Part shown: in pieces, positions 54,769 to 64,000 of the stretch
How positions within the stretch are numbered: position 1 is the stretch's first letter
How the letters are laid out: every line of letters begins with the position of its first letter
Assembly: GCA_002794775.1 (NCBI GenBank)
Contig: NBAY01000040.1
Location: 124,001-188,000, forward strand
Direction: 5' to 3'
DNA from: Porodaedalea pini
Taxonomy: Eukaryota; Basidiomycota; Agaricomycetes; Hymenochaetales; Hymenochaetaceae
Length of the DNA stretch: 64,000 nucleotides
The notes under the pieces: generated by a model
What the model was told of the DNA's origin: nothing
Databases searched by the model: none
Seen by the model: only the letters and a program-made list of their open reading frames with translations
Translations under genes and position numbers: made by a program

Positions 54769-56268
54769 CAGTCAAAAACCGGTCCTTTGAACACCACCAT
54801 TCCTTTGAACACCTTGCGTTTTCTGCTGCAATTCTTTATTTCTCTTCCCCTAAAAATTAGCATAGGTCCGTATAAATGTCATGTACACTGCATCAAATTT
54901 TCAGAAGAGAGAATGCAGTGGTTAAATTCAGAGAAATCGAAATCCACAGAAATTAAGCAATTTATGCACAACCTTCTTTGACAACTTTTTTTCTTATTAT
55001 TTCTCACTTAACAAATGGATAAGCTGTTAGAATATTGAAACAAATACCACATGATCTGCACATTAGAGTTTGTTTTATGTTAGTAAGGTCAAAATTGAAT
55101 TTTATGGAGGGCAGACAGTATGCTGAGGTCCTGAAATGTGACGAACAGAGTGAGCCATCTGTATGACGTAAGTGCTGTCAACTGGACTATGTGACTCTGT
55201 CACAAGTGCTGTTCAAAGGAATGGCTTCCGTGACAAACACCCCGCCTTTTTCTTGCCACCATATTAATTTTACATGCACACTTGAAGGCTCAAAAAAAAT
55301 CCAGAAGATGCACTTACAGCCATTTTCATAAGTCCTGTGACATGTGCATATCACGTGATATGAGCCACGGCTGAGCCAACATGTCGAAAAATTAGAATAA
55401 ATGTCTATTTTCTCTGTAAATTCTGTGCAGTACCTACCCATTAAGTACTCAAAAAAAAGGCACAGTTCTCAGGAGAAGAAATATGTAAAATAGAGAGCAA
55501 TATGTTGACTGTGTAGGTGGGTGGAGATCAAACAAGTGCAGCCAGTCTGTTTTCTCATACATTTCCACTGAGATTCAAAAATTATGGCTCCCCTACATCT
55601 ACCTATAAAATTCTTTCCTATGTCTGTAAATTAAGTATATGACTATACCAACAGCTCCTTCAAGTTTGAAGCCAATCCATTCAGTATTTGTGGTGCAGCA
55701 GCAAGGTTTGTGCTCCACTCTTGTCTGTACTACCTCCTTTTCTCACAACAGCACAGACAAGAGTGGAACACAAACCTTGCTGCTGCACCACAAATACTGA
55801 ATGGATTGGCTTCAAACTTGAAGGAGCTGTTGGTATAGTCATATACTTAATTTACAGACATAGGAAAGAATTTTATAGGTAGATGTAGGGGAGCCATAAT
55901 TTTTAAATATCGGTGGAAATGTATGAGAAAACAGACTGGCTGCACTTGTTTGATCTCCACCCACCTACACAGTCAACATATTGCTCTCTATTTTACATAT
56001 TTCTTCTCCTGAGAACTGTGCCTTTTTTTTGAGTACTTAATGGGTAGGTACTGCACAGAATTTACAGAGAAAATAGACATTTATTCTAATTTTTCGACAT
56101 GTTGGCTCAGCCGTGGCTCATATCATGTGATATGCATGTGTCACAGGACTTATGAAAATGGCTGTAATTGGGGACTTCTCATAGGTATCAAAATTTTTAT
56201 AAAAATGTTGCTGTAAACATTTTGCAGACGGAGTCGAAGTTACTGTTCAAAGGACCAGTTTTTGACTG
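54769..56268. mobile_element. 1.5-kb TIR element with TA duplication
   Basis: Flanked by TA (54767-54768 and 56269-56270). Terminal inverted repeats of 25 bp start CAGTCAAAAAC and continue with GGTCCTTTGAACA; one mismatch between the ends. No transposase inside; instead it holds the 415-bp-arm palindrome. Related by TIR to the MITE at 3523-4178. Confidence 0.82.
55314..56167. repeat. Near-perfect long inverted repeat, 415-bp arms
   Basis: Left arm 55314-55728, right arm 55753-56167, 24-nt loop 55729-55752. Positions pair symmetrically from centre to both ends with no net indel; only a few mismatches are visible (for example near 55345 and 55575). An RNA copy would fold into one very long hairpin. 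Confidence 0.9.
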
Positions 56269-57641
56269 TATTGTCACACGTGGTTTTGATGTGTCTTGTG
56301 GCATAACTGCAGAAATTCGAGTAAATGACGATTTACTGTGTCAATTCCTCACAATACATGTTCATTAAGCACTCAAAAAAATGTACTTGCTCATCCGAAT
56401 CTGAATCTGTAAAAATATCTGAGGTTAGATGAATGTGTTTGTCAAAATAAGTCAAACAATGTCGACCAGCCCTGTTTCAACACCTCACCCTCACTAATGC
56501 AAAAATCATACCCCTTTCCTCTCATCCCATAAATTTTTTTTCTCTACCTGTAAATTAGGTTTACATGTATGGCAATCTCATGCATAAGTTTGGTGTCATT
56601 CTGTGCACTATTTGTGGTGTAATGGGGATGTTTCTGTTCTTTAGACACCTGCTCTCACCTGGGTTTGGACAGTCCATTTCATACAGCTCTGCCAATTTGA
56701 CAGGTAAAAATACAAAACTTCTTGAATTATATAGACAATCCTATCTACTACAGCCTGATATATAGTGTGGTGTGAATAAAGACTTATTCATGAATTTCCT
56801 TTTTTTTCTTCTTTTAAAATTCATGGAATGTAGAGCTGAGTCGGGAATAAAGGAGAGCATTAGTGCGAATGCCGGCATGTCCCAAATGCCCTCATCATCC
56901 TCGTATTTGCGCACATTGGATGTCACCCAGCGAAACTCATACCTGCCAAAATCGAGCACAAAAGCGATGCTCGCCCCATCCAAATCGCGCCCAAACATGC
57001 ATGCACTGAGCCCCACCCAGCCTCGGCACTGTGAACAAGATGCTGCAGGTGGTGCACAGTATACTGCCTATCCAGAGGTGCAGATGCTGGGCCAGACATC
57101 CAACAACAGCAGCAGCCATGCTGCAATGCATCATTGCCCACCATCTCGTGCATACGGCGGGCGGGCAAGCATACCTGTCAAATCCACTGATTGCTACTCT
57201 TCCACCTTGGCCTCAGCCACACAGATGATGGTGACAGTGAGCCACGCACAGATTCTCCCTGGGGCTGCACATTGCTAGCATGCAAGTGTGGTGACGCCAG
57301 GCCTGGGGCATGTGCAGGCTCAGGGGATGCAGCGCGTGAGGACGCTCCCTGCGGATGCACTTGTGATGGGGATGGCACGGACGGTGTAACCAATCCTGAG
57401 AAGAATGAGTGAACGGTATGATTATTGGTATCCTGTGGATGACAACAACAATGATACGGGACCGTGAGGCAAAGGGGAAAGCGAGTGCATAGTCACAATC
57501 ACAGTCCCATTGCTCTGCACCTGTGGATGACTATGGCGAGCAGCAGGAGTGTGGCATCCACCAGGAGTCTGCGGTGCATTTCATGCGTGAGCGAGGGCAA
57601 GAACAAGACAAGGCTTTAAGACACGCGTCTGTGCCTGACCA
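56269..57641. other. Non-coding flank with a possible diverged hairpin-arm copy
   Basis: 56300-56640 shows scattered similarity to the palindrome arm (for example ttaagcactcaaaaaaa against ttaagtactcaaaaaaaa, and atttgtggtg). A 168-codon plus frame at 56772-57278 is low-complexity with no recognised domain. Confidence 0.35.
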
Positions 57642-58514
57642 ATGCATGGCCCGCCAGTGATGGCTATGGCAACAAGCCAGAACCAGAATGCAAGTTTTGC
57701 AGGGTTTGGGATATCTGGGATCACGGAGGAGCCAGAGGACATGTGTCAGTATTATCAATCCCAGCAGCAATCCCAACAGCAATCCCAACAATGGTGCCAA
57801 CACCAGCATCAAAGTTTGTACCAAGAACAGGAGCGGCCACCACCAGATGGCTTGTCCTCATCAGAGTTGTCAAGCAGGTTGAGTGCGAGTGCCAACGAGT
57901 TCAACAGGCCGCTCGACAGACGTCAGAGTTTGCGAGACAGGAAGCAAAGACAGATTCAGACACCACACCCAGTGCAGGTGCACCGCCTGCTCGAGCAGAG
58001 TGACACACTTCATGTCGATGACAGTGCTGGTGCGTGTATGGGGACGGTGACAGCGACACAGGCGCAGGCACATTTGCCCTTGCCCCGCAGCTTGCACCAG
58101 TTGAGCCGCACCCCATCTGTGTGGCCTTTGTATGAACAGGTGCACACTGAGCATGAATGGGAGCAGACAAAGTCACCGAATGGGCACCTAACAACTGGAC
58201 AATCATTGGCATCAGCAGCAGCAGAAATGTATGGGTATGGCACGCCACCTATCACACCGATGCACCAGGAGTACGTGCATTGTGCAGACGTCCCATGGTC
58301 ACCGTATGCACCTCGGCCATTGTCTGCAGTGGCTGCGGCAATGGTGGTTCCTGCACCAGGATTCCAGATGCCGGCAAGGCTGGCTTACCTATACTGCAGG
58401 AACAGTGCGTCACCATCTCTGCCATTGCACCGCTGTCACAATGCAGACTCTTTTGTAGACCGAATGGTCGACTTGAGGGTGAATCTATATTCTTCCCAAG
58501 GGAGACTGTGGTGA
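57642..58514 (+). CDS. Hypothetical Gln/Pro/Ser-rich frame (290 codons)
   Basis: Open frame with a glutamine-rich stretch (QSQQQSQQQSQQ) and no recognised domain; the later part includes YGYGTPPITPMHQEYVH. It lies between repeats, has no clear introns, and competing frames on both strands are nearly as long, so coding status is doubtful. It could be a fragment of a regulatory protein or element-derived. Confidence 0.3.
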   Translation: MHGPPVMAMATSQNQNASFAGFGISGITEEPEDMCQYYQSQQQSQQQSQQWCQHQHQSLYQEQERPPPDGLSSSELSSRLSASANEFNRPLDRRQSLRDRKQRQIQTPHPVQVHRLLEQSDTLHVDDSAGACMGTVTATQAQAHLPLPRSLHQLSRTPSVWPLYEQVHTEHEWEQTKSPNGHLTTGQSLASAAAEMYGYGTPPITPMHQEYVHCADVPWSPYAPRPLSAVAAAMVVPAPGFQMPARLAYLYCRNSASPSLPLHRCHNADSFVDRMVDLRVNLYSSQGRLW

Positions 58515-58667
58515 CTCTATAGTCGAGGAGGGACGACCAAGTGGAAATGAACACAATTGAATGTTTTGTGACTGTGGCCCTGCTGGTTCTGCAGTTGGAA
58601 CAGAGTGCTCTACTCGAATAAGGAGAGCTGGTGATGCGAACTCGAGCTTCTGGGAAGTCTCTTCGAT

Positions 58668-59150
58668 GCAGGTGAAGAGAGAGTCGATTCGAACATGTGC
58701 CATCAAATGTACACTTGACTCAAGTGTGCAGGTGGAGAGAGGGTCAATTCGAGTGTGTATCTTCGAATGTACACTCGATTCGAGTGCACAGGTGTAGAGA
58801 GGGTCGATTTGAGTGTGTGCCTTCAAGTGTACCCTTGATTCGAATGTACACCTTTGAATGTACCCTCGATTCAAGTGCACAGGCATAGAGAGGGTCTATT
58901 CGAGTGCACAGGTGCAGAGAGGGTCAATTTGAGTGTATGCCTTTGAGTGTATCCTTGATTCGAATGTACAGGTGTAGAGAGGGTTGATTCAAGTGTGTGC
59001 CTTCAAATATATCCTTGATTTGAGTGTATACCTTCAAATGTACCCTTGATCCGAGTGCACAGGTGTAGGGAGGGTTGATTCGAGTGTGTGTCTTCGAATG
59101 TACACTTGATTCGAGTGTACAGGTGTAGGGGGGGTCGATTTGAGTGTGTG
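58668..59150. repeat. Minisatellite, unit about 60 bp
   Basis: Seven to eight irregular copies of a unit containing caggtgtagagagggtcgat and ttcgagtgtgtgccttcgaa. Just downstream an inverted repeat gcccctaggggg / cccccctaggggc spans about 59153-59202. The remainder to 59694 has no recognised gene. Confidence 0.8.
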
Positions 59151-59699
59151 AGGCCCCTAGGGGGTATAGTTGAGTGTACGACCCCCCTAGGGGCTCAAAT
59201 CAAGTGTATAGAGTTGAGAGTGAGTGTAGAGTAGAGAGGGGGTTTTGTTTGAGTGTATGCAGTCAAGTAAAATATATTGTGCACTGGTCTGAGTGGGTAA
59301 TGTCTATTGGGTTCCCCTCTCCTCTTGTCGTCTAAACACTTGGGCTATTTATACTGAAACCAGAGCCAAACTCGGTACCAAGCTCTAATGGGGAAGAGAA
59401 GGTTGTCATAAGGGTTAGAGTGTGTTCGAGTCATCAAAACACTGTCCCATCAAATGATCGACAAATGATTGATGCAACAACTCAAAAACACATGAAATCA
59501 AATGGTGGAAGTGGGGTGACATCAAAAATGAACCAATTGAATGCCTGCATTGTACCAATGATGACTCGACTGCACTGGCTCAGAGGCTTCCAAATGGGGT
59601 ATAAACTCGAACCTGTGACCTCTGGGATTGATAACGCTGTAAGCTTTGATTGGAATGCATGATCAACACCTGATGCTCAAATAAAGTGTATGATCAATG

Positions 59700-60158
59700 T
59701 GTTAGGCGGAAGTCTGGGTGGAACTCAGACTAGGCAACCTCAACGTGCGGCACCTGACGGTGACGTGAACATTGTCTGGGACGGGCTGTATCTCAAACAC
59801 GAAGTTCGGGCAGCGGGTTTACTCAGACTGGACGACATGGAGGTAAGAGGATTAATACCAATCTAACTAATACAAGGGGAGGGCGGGTCTCACCTGGATG
59901 ACGTGGAGGTAAGAGGAAAAGCAGAACAGGGGGCTTCTGCGATTCCACCTTCCTCTATATAGCATCGTCCGCGGGACTGCATTATCTAAGTACTGTATAG
60001 TTTACATAACTAGGAATGGAACGAATGAAGGTTGGGTCGTGCTAAGTGAGTGTGGGAAGTGATTGAAAAGACGATTAAATATAATGAAAAGGAGCGGTAA
60101 AAAGAAAAGAAAAGATAAAAGGAAAATAAAAGACAGGGTGAAAGTTCAAGTCCTAACA
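59700..60158 (-). repeat. Solo LTR of a Gypsy-2-type element, minus orientation
   Basis: 459 bp, TGTTAG...CTAACA, flanked by the exact 5-bp duplication CAATG (59695-59699 and 60159-60163). On the minus strand it has a TATA-like box and retains the 11-mer seen as aaaagcagaac at 59917-59927, as in the Gypsy-2 LTR. Confidence 0.88.
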
Positions 60159-60163
60159 CAATG

Positions 60164-60533
60164 CTGGATACCCCATTAAGGAATGGGATCGACAGTTGAT
60201 GCTCAAATTGGGTGTGTGGCTGACAGTACCCACTCGAATGAAGTGTGTCCAGTATCCAGTGGTCGAGTACAGTGCCGATTCAGTGTTTGGAGCTTGAAAA
60301 CCATGTAAATTTGATATTTGAAGCTGAACTGTGCTGCAGGGCCCGAATCAAGTGTAGGATTGATAGAGAGCATTCTAACGAGGCCTGGGCTCGAAATTGA
60401 ACGTTTGAACAGGGTCTGTACAGTGTCCAGTGGTTGAATATACTGCCGCTTCAGTGTTCGAAGCTCAAAAACCATGTAAATTCAATGCTTGAATTGTGGG
60501 ATCTGTATGCCAATAAGGCTCGAATTGAGTGTG
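60164..60533. repeat. Imperfect 75-bp direct repeats
   Basis: Two copies around 60248-60320 and 60424-60500 share gtgtccagt(a)..ccagtgg, ttcagtgtt, and aaccatgtaaatt. Function unknown; no gene. Confidence 0.55.
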
Positions 60534-60976
60534 TGTTAGAACTCGAACTTCCCCTTCTCTTTATTTTCCTTTTCCCCTTTCCTTTTCTTTAATCGCTCCT
60601 TTCTTTTTCATTATCTTTAATCATCTTTTCAATCATTTCCCACACTCCCTTCACATGACCTTCATTCATTCCATTCTGCTCCCTTTATGTAATCCTAGAC
60701 AATGGGGCAACCGGTTCTCACGAGGTGATCACTGTATATAAGGAAGAGGAATCGCATCTGAACACCTGTTCTGCTTTTCCTCTTACCTCCGTGATGACCT
60801 AGGTGAGACTGCATCCCCCTCCTGTAGTAGAGTACATTGTATTAATCCTCTTACCTCCGTGATGACCTAGCCTGAGTATAGCGTGTCCCGAGTCCCCGCT
60901 CGAGTATAGCACATCCCAGATGACAGTCAGCCGAGGCCTGCCCAGTCCGAGTCGTCTCCTGGACTCCCGCCTAACA
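60534..60976 (+). repeat. Gypsy-2 5' LTR
   Basis: 443 bp, TGTTAGAACTCG...CGCCTAACA. It contains an internal direct repeat (cttacctccgtgatgaccta at about 60783 and 60850). TATATAA lies at 60735-60741. Confidence 0.9.
60735..60778 (+). promoter_or_regulatory. Gypsy-2 LTR core promoter and predicted transcript start
   Basis: TATATAA at 60735-60741; 33 nt downstream of its first base lies GTTCTGCTTTT (60768-60778), complementary to the primer site at 60978-60988. Confidence 0.7.
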
Positions 60977-60977
60977 T

Positions 60978-60988
60978 AAAAGCAGAAC
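60978..60988 (+). other. Gypsy-2 self-complementary primer-binding site
   Basis: AAAAGCAGAAC, one base after the LTR end, perfectly complementary over exactly 11 nt to 60768-60778. Its sequence is unrelated to the Gypsy-1 site, but the relationship to its own LTR is the same. The leader 60989-61699 that follows has no recognised gene. Confidence 0.75.
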
Positions 60989-61699
60989 CCCACCCAGGCT
61001 CATCCCCAGCGTACGTCGTCGCTGTCGACCCGCCTTCACTCGGTCTAGAGGAGCACTCCCCTCAAAGGACCTGACGTGTAAAACCCCCTAAATGACAACC
61101 CTCAACCCTGCCCGGATGTTTTCGGATGTTCGTGTATTACGTAATCTCTCCAACCGACATTCCCCGACCCTGGCTCTCCGGATTAGCCTCTGGTGGAGCA
61201 CGCACCTGACGTGGACGTGGGTAACTAGACGAGTACAAGCCTCGACGACAATCTCATTTGTGATCTCACTCGGCTCCTACCGCCTCGTCATCAACTTCGC
61301 CGACGAACCCACTCAACGTTGGCGTAACCCTGTATCGAACTCGCAGCCCATCCCTGTTCCCCCTCCGGTCTAGTCAAAATAGATCTCACAGAGGAACAAC
61401 AGCGGGCGCTACCCTCATCGTCGTGGTTTGACCCTGACCGCGCTTCGTACGTCGTAACCGACAGCGAGAACGTCACCCACGACCTCTGGTGGAGCGACAT
61501 CAGACACGCTTGGTACTCGACTAACGAGCAAGCTCAGCGAGTTCGGTGGGCGCCTAGAACTCAACGCGCGCCGTTATCACCGACGGTCTCAACCTCGTCG
61601 GTCATCCTCCCAAGTGAACCAGAAGGTTATCGTACGCCCCGGAGAGACTCATCGCTGCCAACACCTCCCAAACACCTGTCCCACACGCCAGCACCGACG

Positions 61700-62782
61700 A
61701 TGTCGACGTCTACGGGCTTCACCCAACAACAACAACGGGAGCTCGCGGCGTTAATCACTGCGGCCTTCACTCAACAAGCAGCGAATGCCCCCGCTACGCA
61801 AACCTCAAATGCTCCCCCCCCCAACATTGACGTCGCCCGGCCACGCGAATTTGCTGGCGGCGATGATTACCTTGACTTCAAGCGCGAAGTCCTACTCTTC
61901 ATCTCGGCAAACCCTGTGAGGTACCCCTCATCGTCAAGTAAGATCTATGTCGCCCTCTCTTACCTCAAGGGTGGCAACGCGTCGACGTGGGTGCAAAACT
62001 ATGTCCAGGAATTCACGACAAGTGGCGTTGTGAGTTTCACGGATGACTGGACCAAGTTCCAGGAACAACTGGATGCCTCCTTCGATGATCCAAACAGGAA
62101 AGAGAAAGCGTTGAAGAAGTTCCGAGACAAGATCCAGAAGGACCTCTCTGCCGACGAGTTCTTCCAGGATCTCGATGTGATCATCAAGGCCGCAGAGCTG
62201 AAGGATGACAGCGTCATTTGCGACCGTCTGAAGCGCGCGATGAACATCGAGGTGGTCCGCAGTGTGTTGAGGTCGACGCCCGTGCCAACGACGTACGAGG
62301 CATGGAAGAAGAAGGCCATCGAGATCGACCGGGGTGAACAGCAGATTCGCGCAATCCAATGAGGCCGTACATTACCATTCACGCCCCGTCCGACGCCCCA
62401 ACAAGGACCTCCTGCACACCGACAGGTGGTAGCCCCGCACGTTGACAAGTGTGACGCGACGGGCGTCACTTTCGGAGGGGTAGGACAACCCATGGACGTC
62501 TCGATGAACGAGGCACAATGAAAGTGAGCGTGCTGGATTTGCGGCGGGCTGGGCCACTTCAAGGATAAATGCCCGCAGGGGAAGACAATCATCCAGCGCA
62601 TGCTGGAACTGATGGCGCCCGGTGAATGTCGCATCCTCGCGGATGAGCTCAGTGCGATGAAGGAATCGGCTTTCGAGGAAGTCGTAGACACTCGGAGGTT
62701 GACTGTGGAGGACTATGTGGAGGAAGAAGGCAATGACGAAGAGGTTGTCGACTCGCAGGATTTTGCGAGTGGTCAGGCGTAG
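61700..62782 (+). pseudogene. Gypsy-2 gag (internal TGA stops)
   Basis: ATG 61700 (MSTSTGFTQQQQRELAALIT). Capsid-like region RPREFAGGDDYLDFKREVLL and EKALKKFRDKIQKDLSADEF; CCHC knuckle CWICGGLGHFKDKC at about 62536. The frame has TGA at 62360-62362, 62519-62521 and 62525-62527, then its expected end at TAG 62780-62782, 15 nt after GGATTTT. Confidence 0.85.
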
Positions 62783-62800
62783 CCATCGGGACGACTGACC
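62758..62800 (+). promoter_or_regulatory. Candidate -1 frameshift signal at the Gypsy-2 gag-pol junction
   Basis: GGATTTT at 62758-62764, read G GAT TTT in the gag frame, with pol open in -1. A 6-nt spacer leads to GGTCAG (62771-62776), which can pair with CTGACC (62795-62800) across an 18-nt loop. Confidence 0.62.
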
Positions 62801-64000
62801 GAGAAGAACAAGGGACTTCGAATCCGGATTTGCTAAAATATAACCAACCGTCTGTACAATACATAGATGCAAACGACGTCGATGGTTTTCCTGATTACGA
62901 AGTCCCCACCGGTGTGAACGAAAATGAAGAATACGAGCAGCTGTTCATGAGAGGAACTGGCGGACGCCAGCTGGACCTTCTCCTGAACGTCGGACACAGC
63001 GTAGCGGGCGAATCGAGAGAGGTAGACGCACATGCCCTCGTGGACTCGGGGTGTACAGGATCGTGCATCGACGTGAGGTTTGTCGAACGGTATGGGTTAG
63101 AGACGAAGCATTACATCCGACCCCTCGCGGTGCTCAATGCCGATGGCACGCACAACGAGGCCGGGCTGATTGAAGAATATGTCGATGTCGAGCTCATGAT
63201 CGGCCACCACAAGGAAAGAATTGTCCTCGCAGTAATGTCCCTAGCATCATCAAACATCTTCCTGGGATACGACTGGCTTCGACGTCACAATCCAGAGGTC
63301 GACTGGAAAACGGGTTCGATTGAATTCACCCGCTGTCCAGAAGAATGTGCAATCGAGAGAGAGCCAGTGGAGGACCTAGACAAAGTGAGGAAGGTGGTGG
63401 AACAGATGAGGAGGGTGAGTGAGATGCGAATGGACAAGGCGTCCTGGCCCACATACCTCAACGACTACGCCGACATTTTCAGTGAAAAGGGCTTCGAGAA
63501 GCTGCCGGAACACCGACCCTGGGACCATGTCATCGACTTGAAGCCCGACTTCAAGCCGAGCAACTGTAAGATCTACCCACTCACGCCAACCGAGCAGCAG
63601 TCACTCAAGGACTTTCTTGATGAAAATCTGAAGTCTGGTCGCATTCGACGGTCGATATCACCCATGGCGTCGCCCTTCTTCTTCATTAAGAAGGCAGACA
63701 AATCGCTACGCCCAATCCAGGATTACCATAAGCTCAATGACGGTACAATCAAGAATAAGTACCCCCTCTCTCTCATCGACGAACTCGTCGACAAGGTCAA
63801 GAAAGCGAAGTACATCACTAAGCTTGACCTTCGCTGGGGGTACTACAATATCCGGATCCACGAGGGTGATGAATGGAAGGCAGCGTTTCGCACGAACATG
63901 GGCCTCTTCGAACCGATGGTCATGTTCTTTGGCCTTTGCAACGTGCCGGCCACGTTCCAGGCCTTTGTCAACCACATCTTCAAGGACCTGATCTATGCAA
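62761..64000 (+). CDS. Gypsy-2 pol (partial): protease and reverse transcriptase start
   Basis: Open in the -1 frame from the slippery site to the window end (413 codons). Protease active site ALVDSGCTGSCIDVRFVERY with FLGYDWLRRHNPEVDW; RT blocks SPMASPFFFIKKADKSLRPI, LDLRWGYYNIRIHEGDEWKA and FGLCNVPATFQAFVNHIF. RT catalytic YxDD and everything after lie beyond the window. No stop was seen in this part. Confidence 0.88.

Larger units (their letters stand above)
60534..64000 (+). mobile_element. Gypsy-2: Ty3/gypsy element, truncated by the window end
   Basis: 5' LTR 60534-60976, self-complementary primer site, long leader, gag, and pol in the -1 frame reaching the window edge inside RT. Clearly related to but well diverged from Gypsy-1. 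Gag is broken by TGA codons; pol is open as far as seen. Confidence 0.92.

Overview
The window is nuclear DNA of a mushroom-forming basidiomycete (Agaricomycetes). Genes carry many short GT-AG introns of about 45-65 nt. Recognisable genes include a Clp1-like clamp-cell regulator, a hydrophobic-surface-binding protein (HsbA), an F-box protein and eukaryotic housekeeping genes. The transposons are fungal types: RNase-H-bearing LINEs, chromodomain gypsy elements and Tc1/mariner elements. I cannot name the species.

Layout. 1-14.9 kb is gene-rich: a 3' gene end, BTN1/CLN3 (-) head-to-head with the DEAD-box helicase DBP4 (+), the CAAX protease RCE1 (+), an unidentified gene (-), a Clp1-like gene (-) and GWT1 (-). 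A 656-bp MITE sits in the BTN1/DBP4 divergent promoter. 15.2-41.2 kb is dominated by transposons. A full-length LINE (about 15.2-21.3 kb) lies next to an F-box gene (21.4-23.1 kb). A second LINE follows, bounded by an 11-bp duplication at 23457 and 41157. It is cut into four pieces by a 2.9-kb LTR-type insertion (itself carrying a Tc1 element), a 7-kb gypsy chromovirus and a 1.4-kb probable solo LTR. 42.5-53.3 kb is gene-rich again: an NT-C2 protein, a mitochondrial bL28 ribosomal protein, a nuclear gene with an RnpA-like (bacterial RNase P protein) domain, a small secreted repeat protein, RNA polymerase III subunit RPC11 and HsbA. 53.3-64 kb is repeat-rich: a TIR element containing a near-perfect inverted repeat with 415-bp arms, minisatellites, a solo LTR, and a second gypsy element that runs off the end.

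Most striking are the two gypsy elements. Their sequences are diverged, yet both appear to use Tf1-type self-priming: an 11-nt primer-binding site complementary to the predicted start of their own transcript. Both also place the same in-register GGATTTT heptamer exactly 15 nt before the gag stop, with pol open in the -1 frame and a possible hairpin downstream. The two LTRs of the complete element differ by six substitutions, all explicable as CpG transitions, and most premature stops in the window's retroelements are TGA, pointing to CpG-methylation decay.

Exon structures were deduced by eye from reading frame, splice consensus and remembered family conservation. Summed exon lengths are divisible by three for each gene given a full exon list. 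No similarity search was run.
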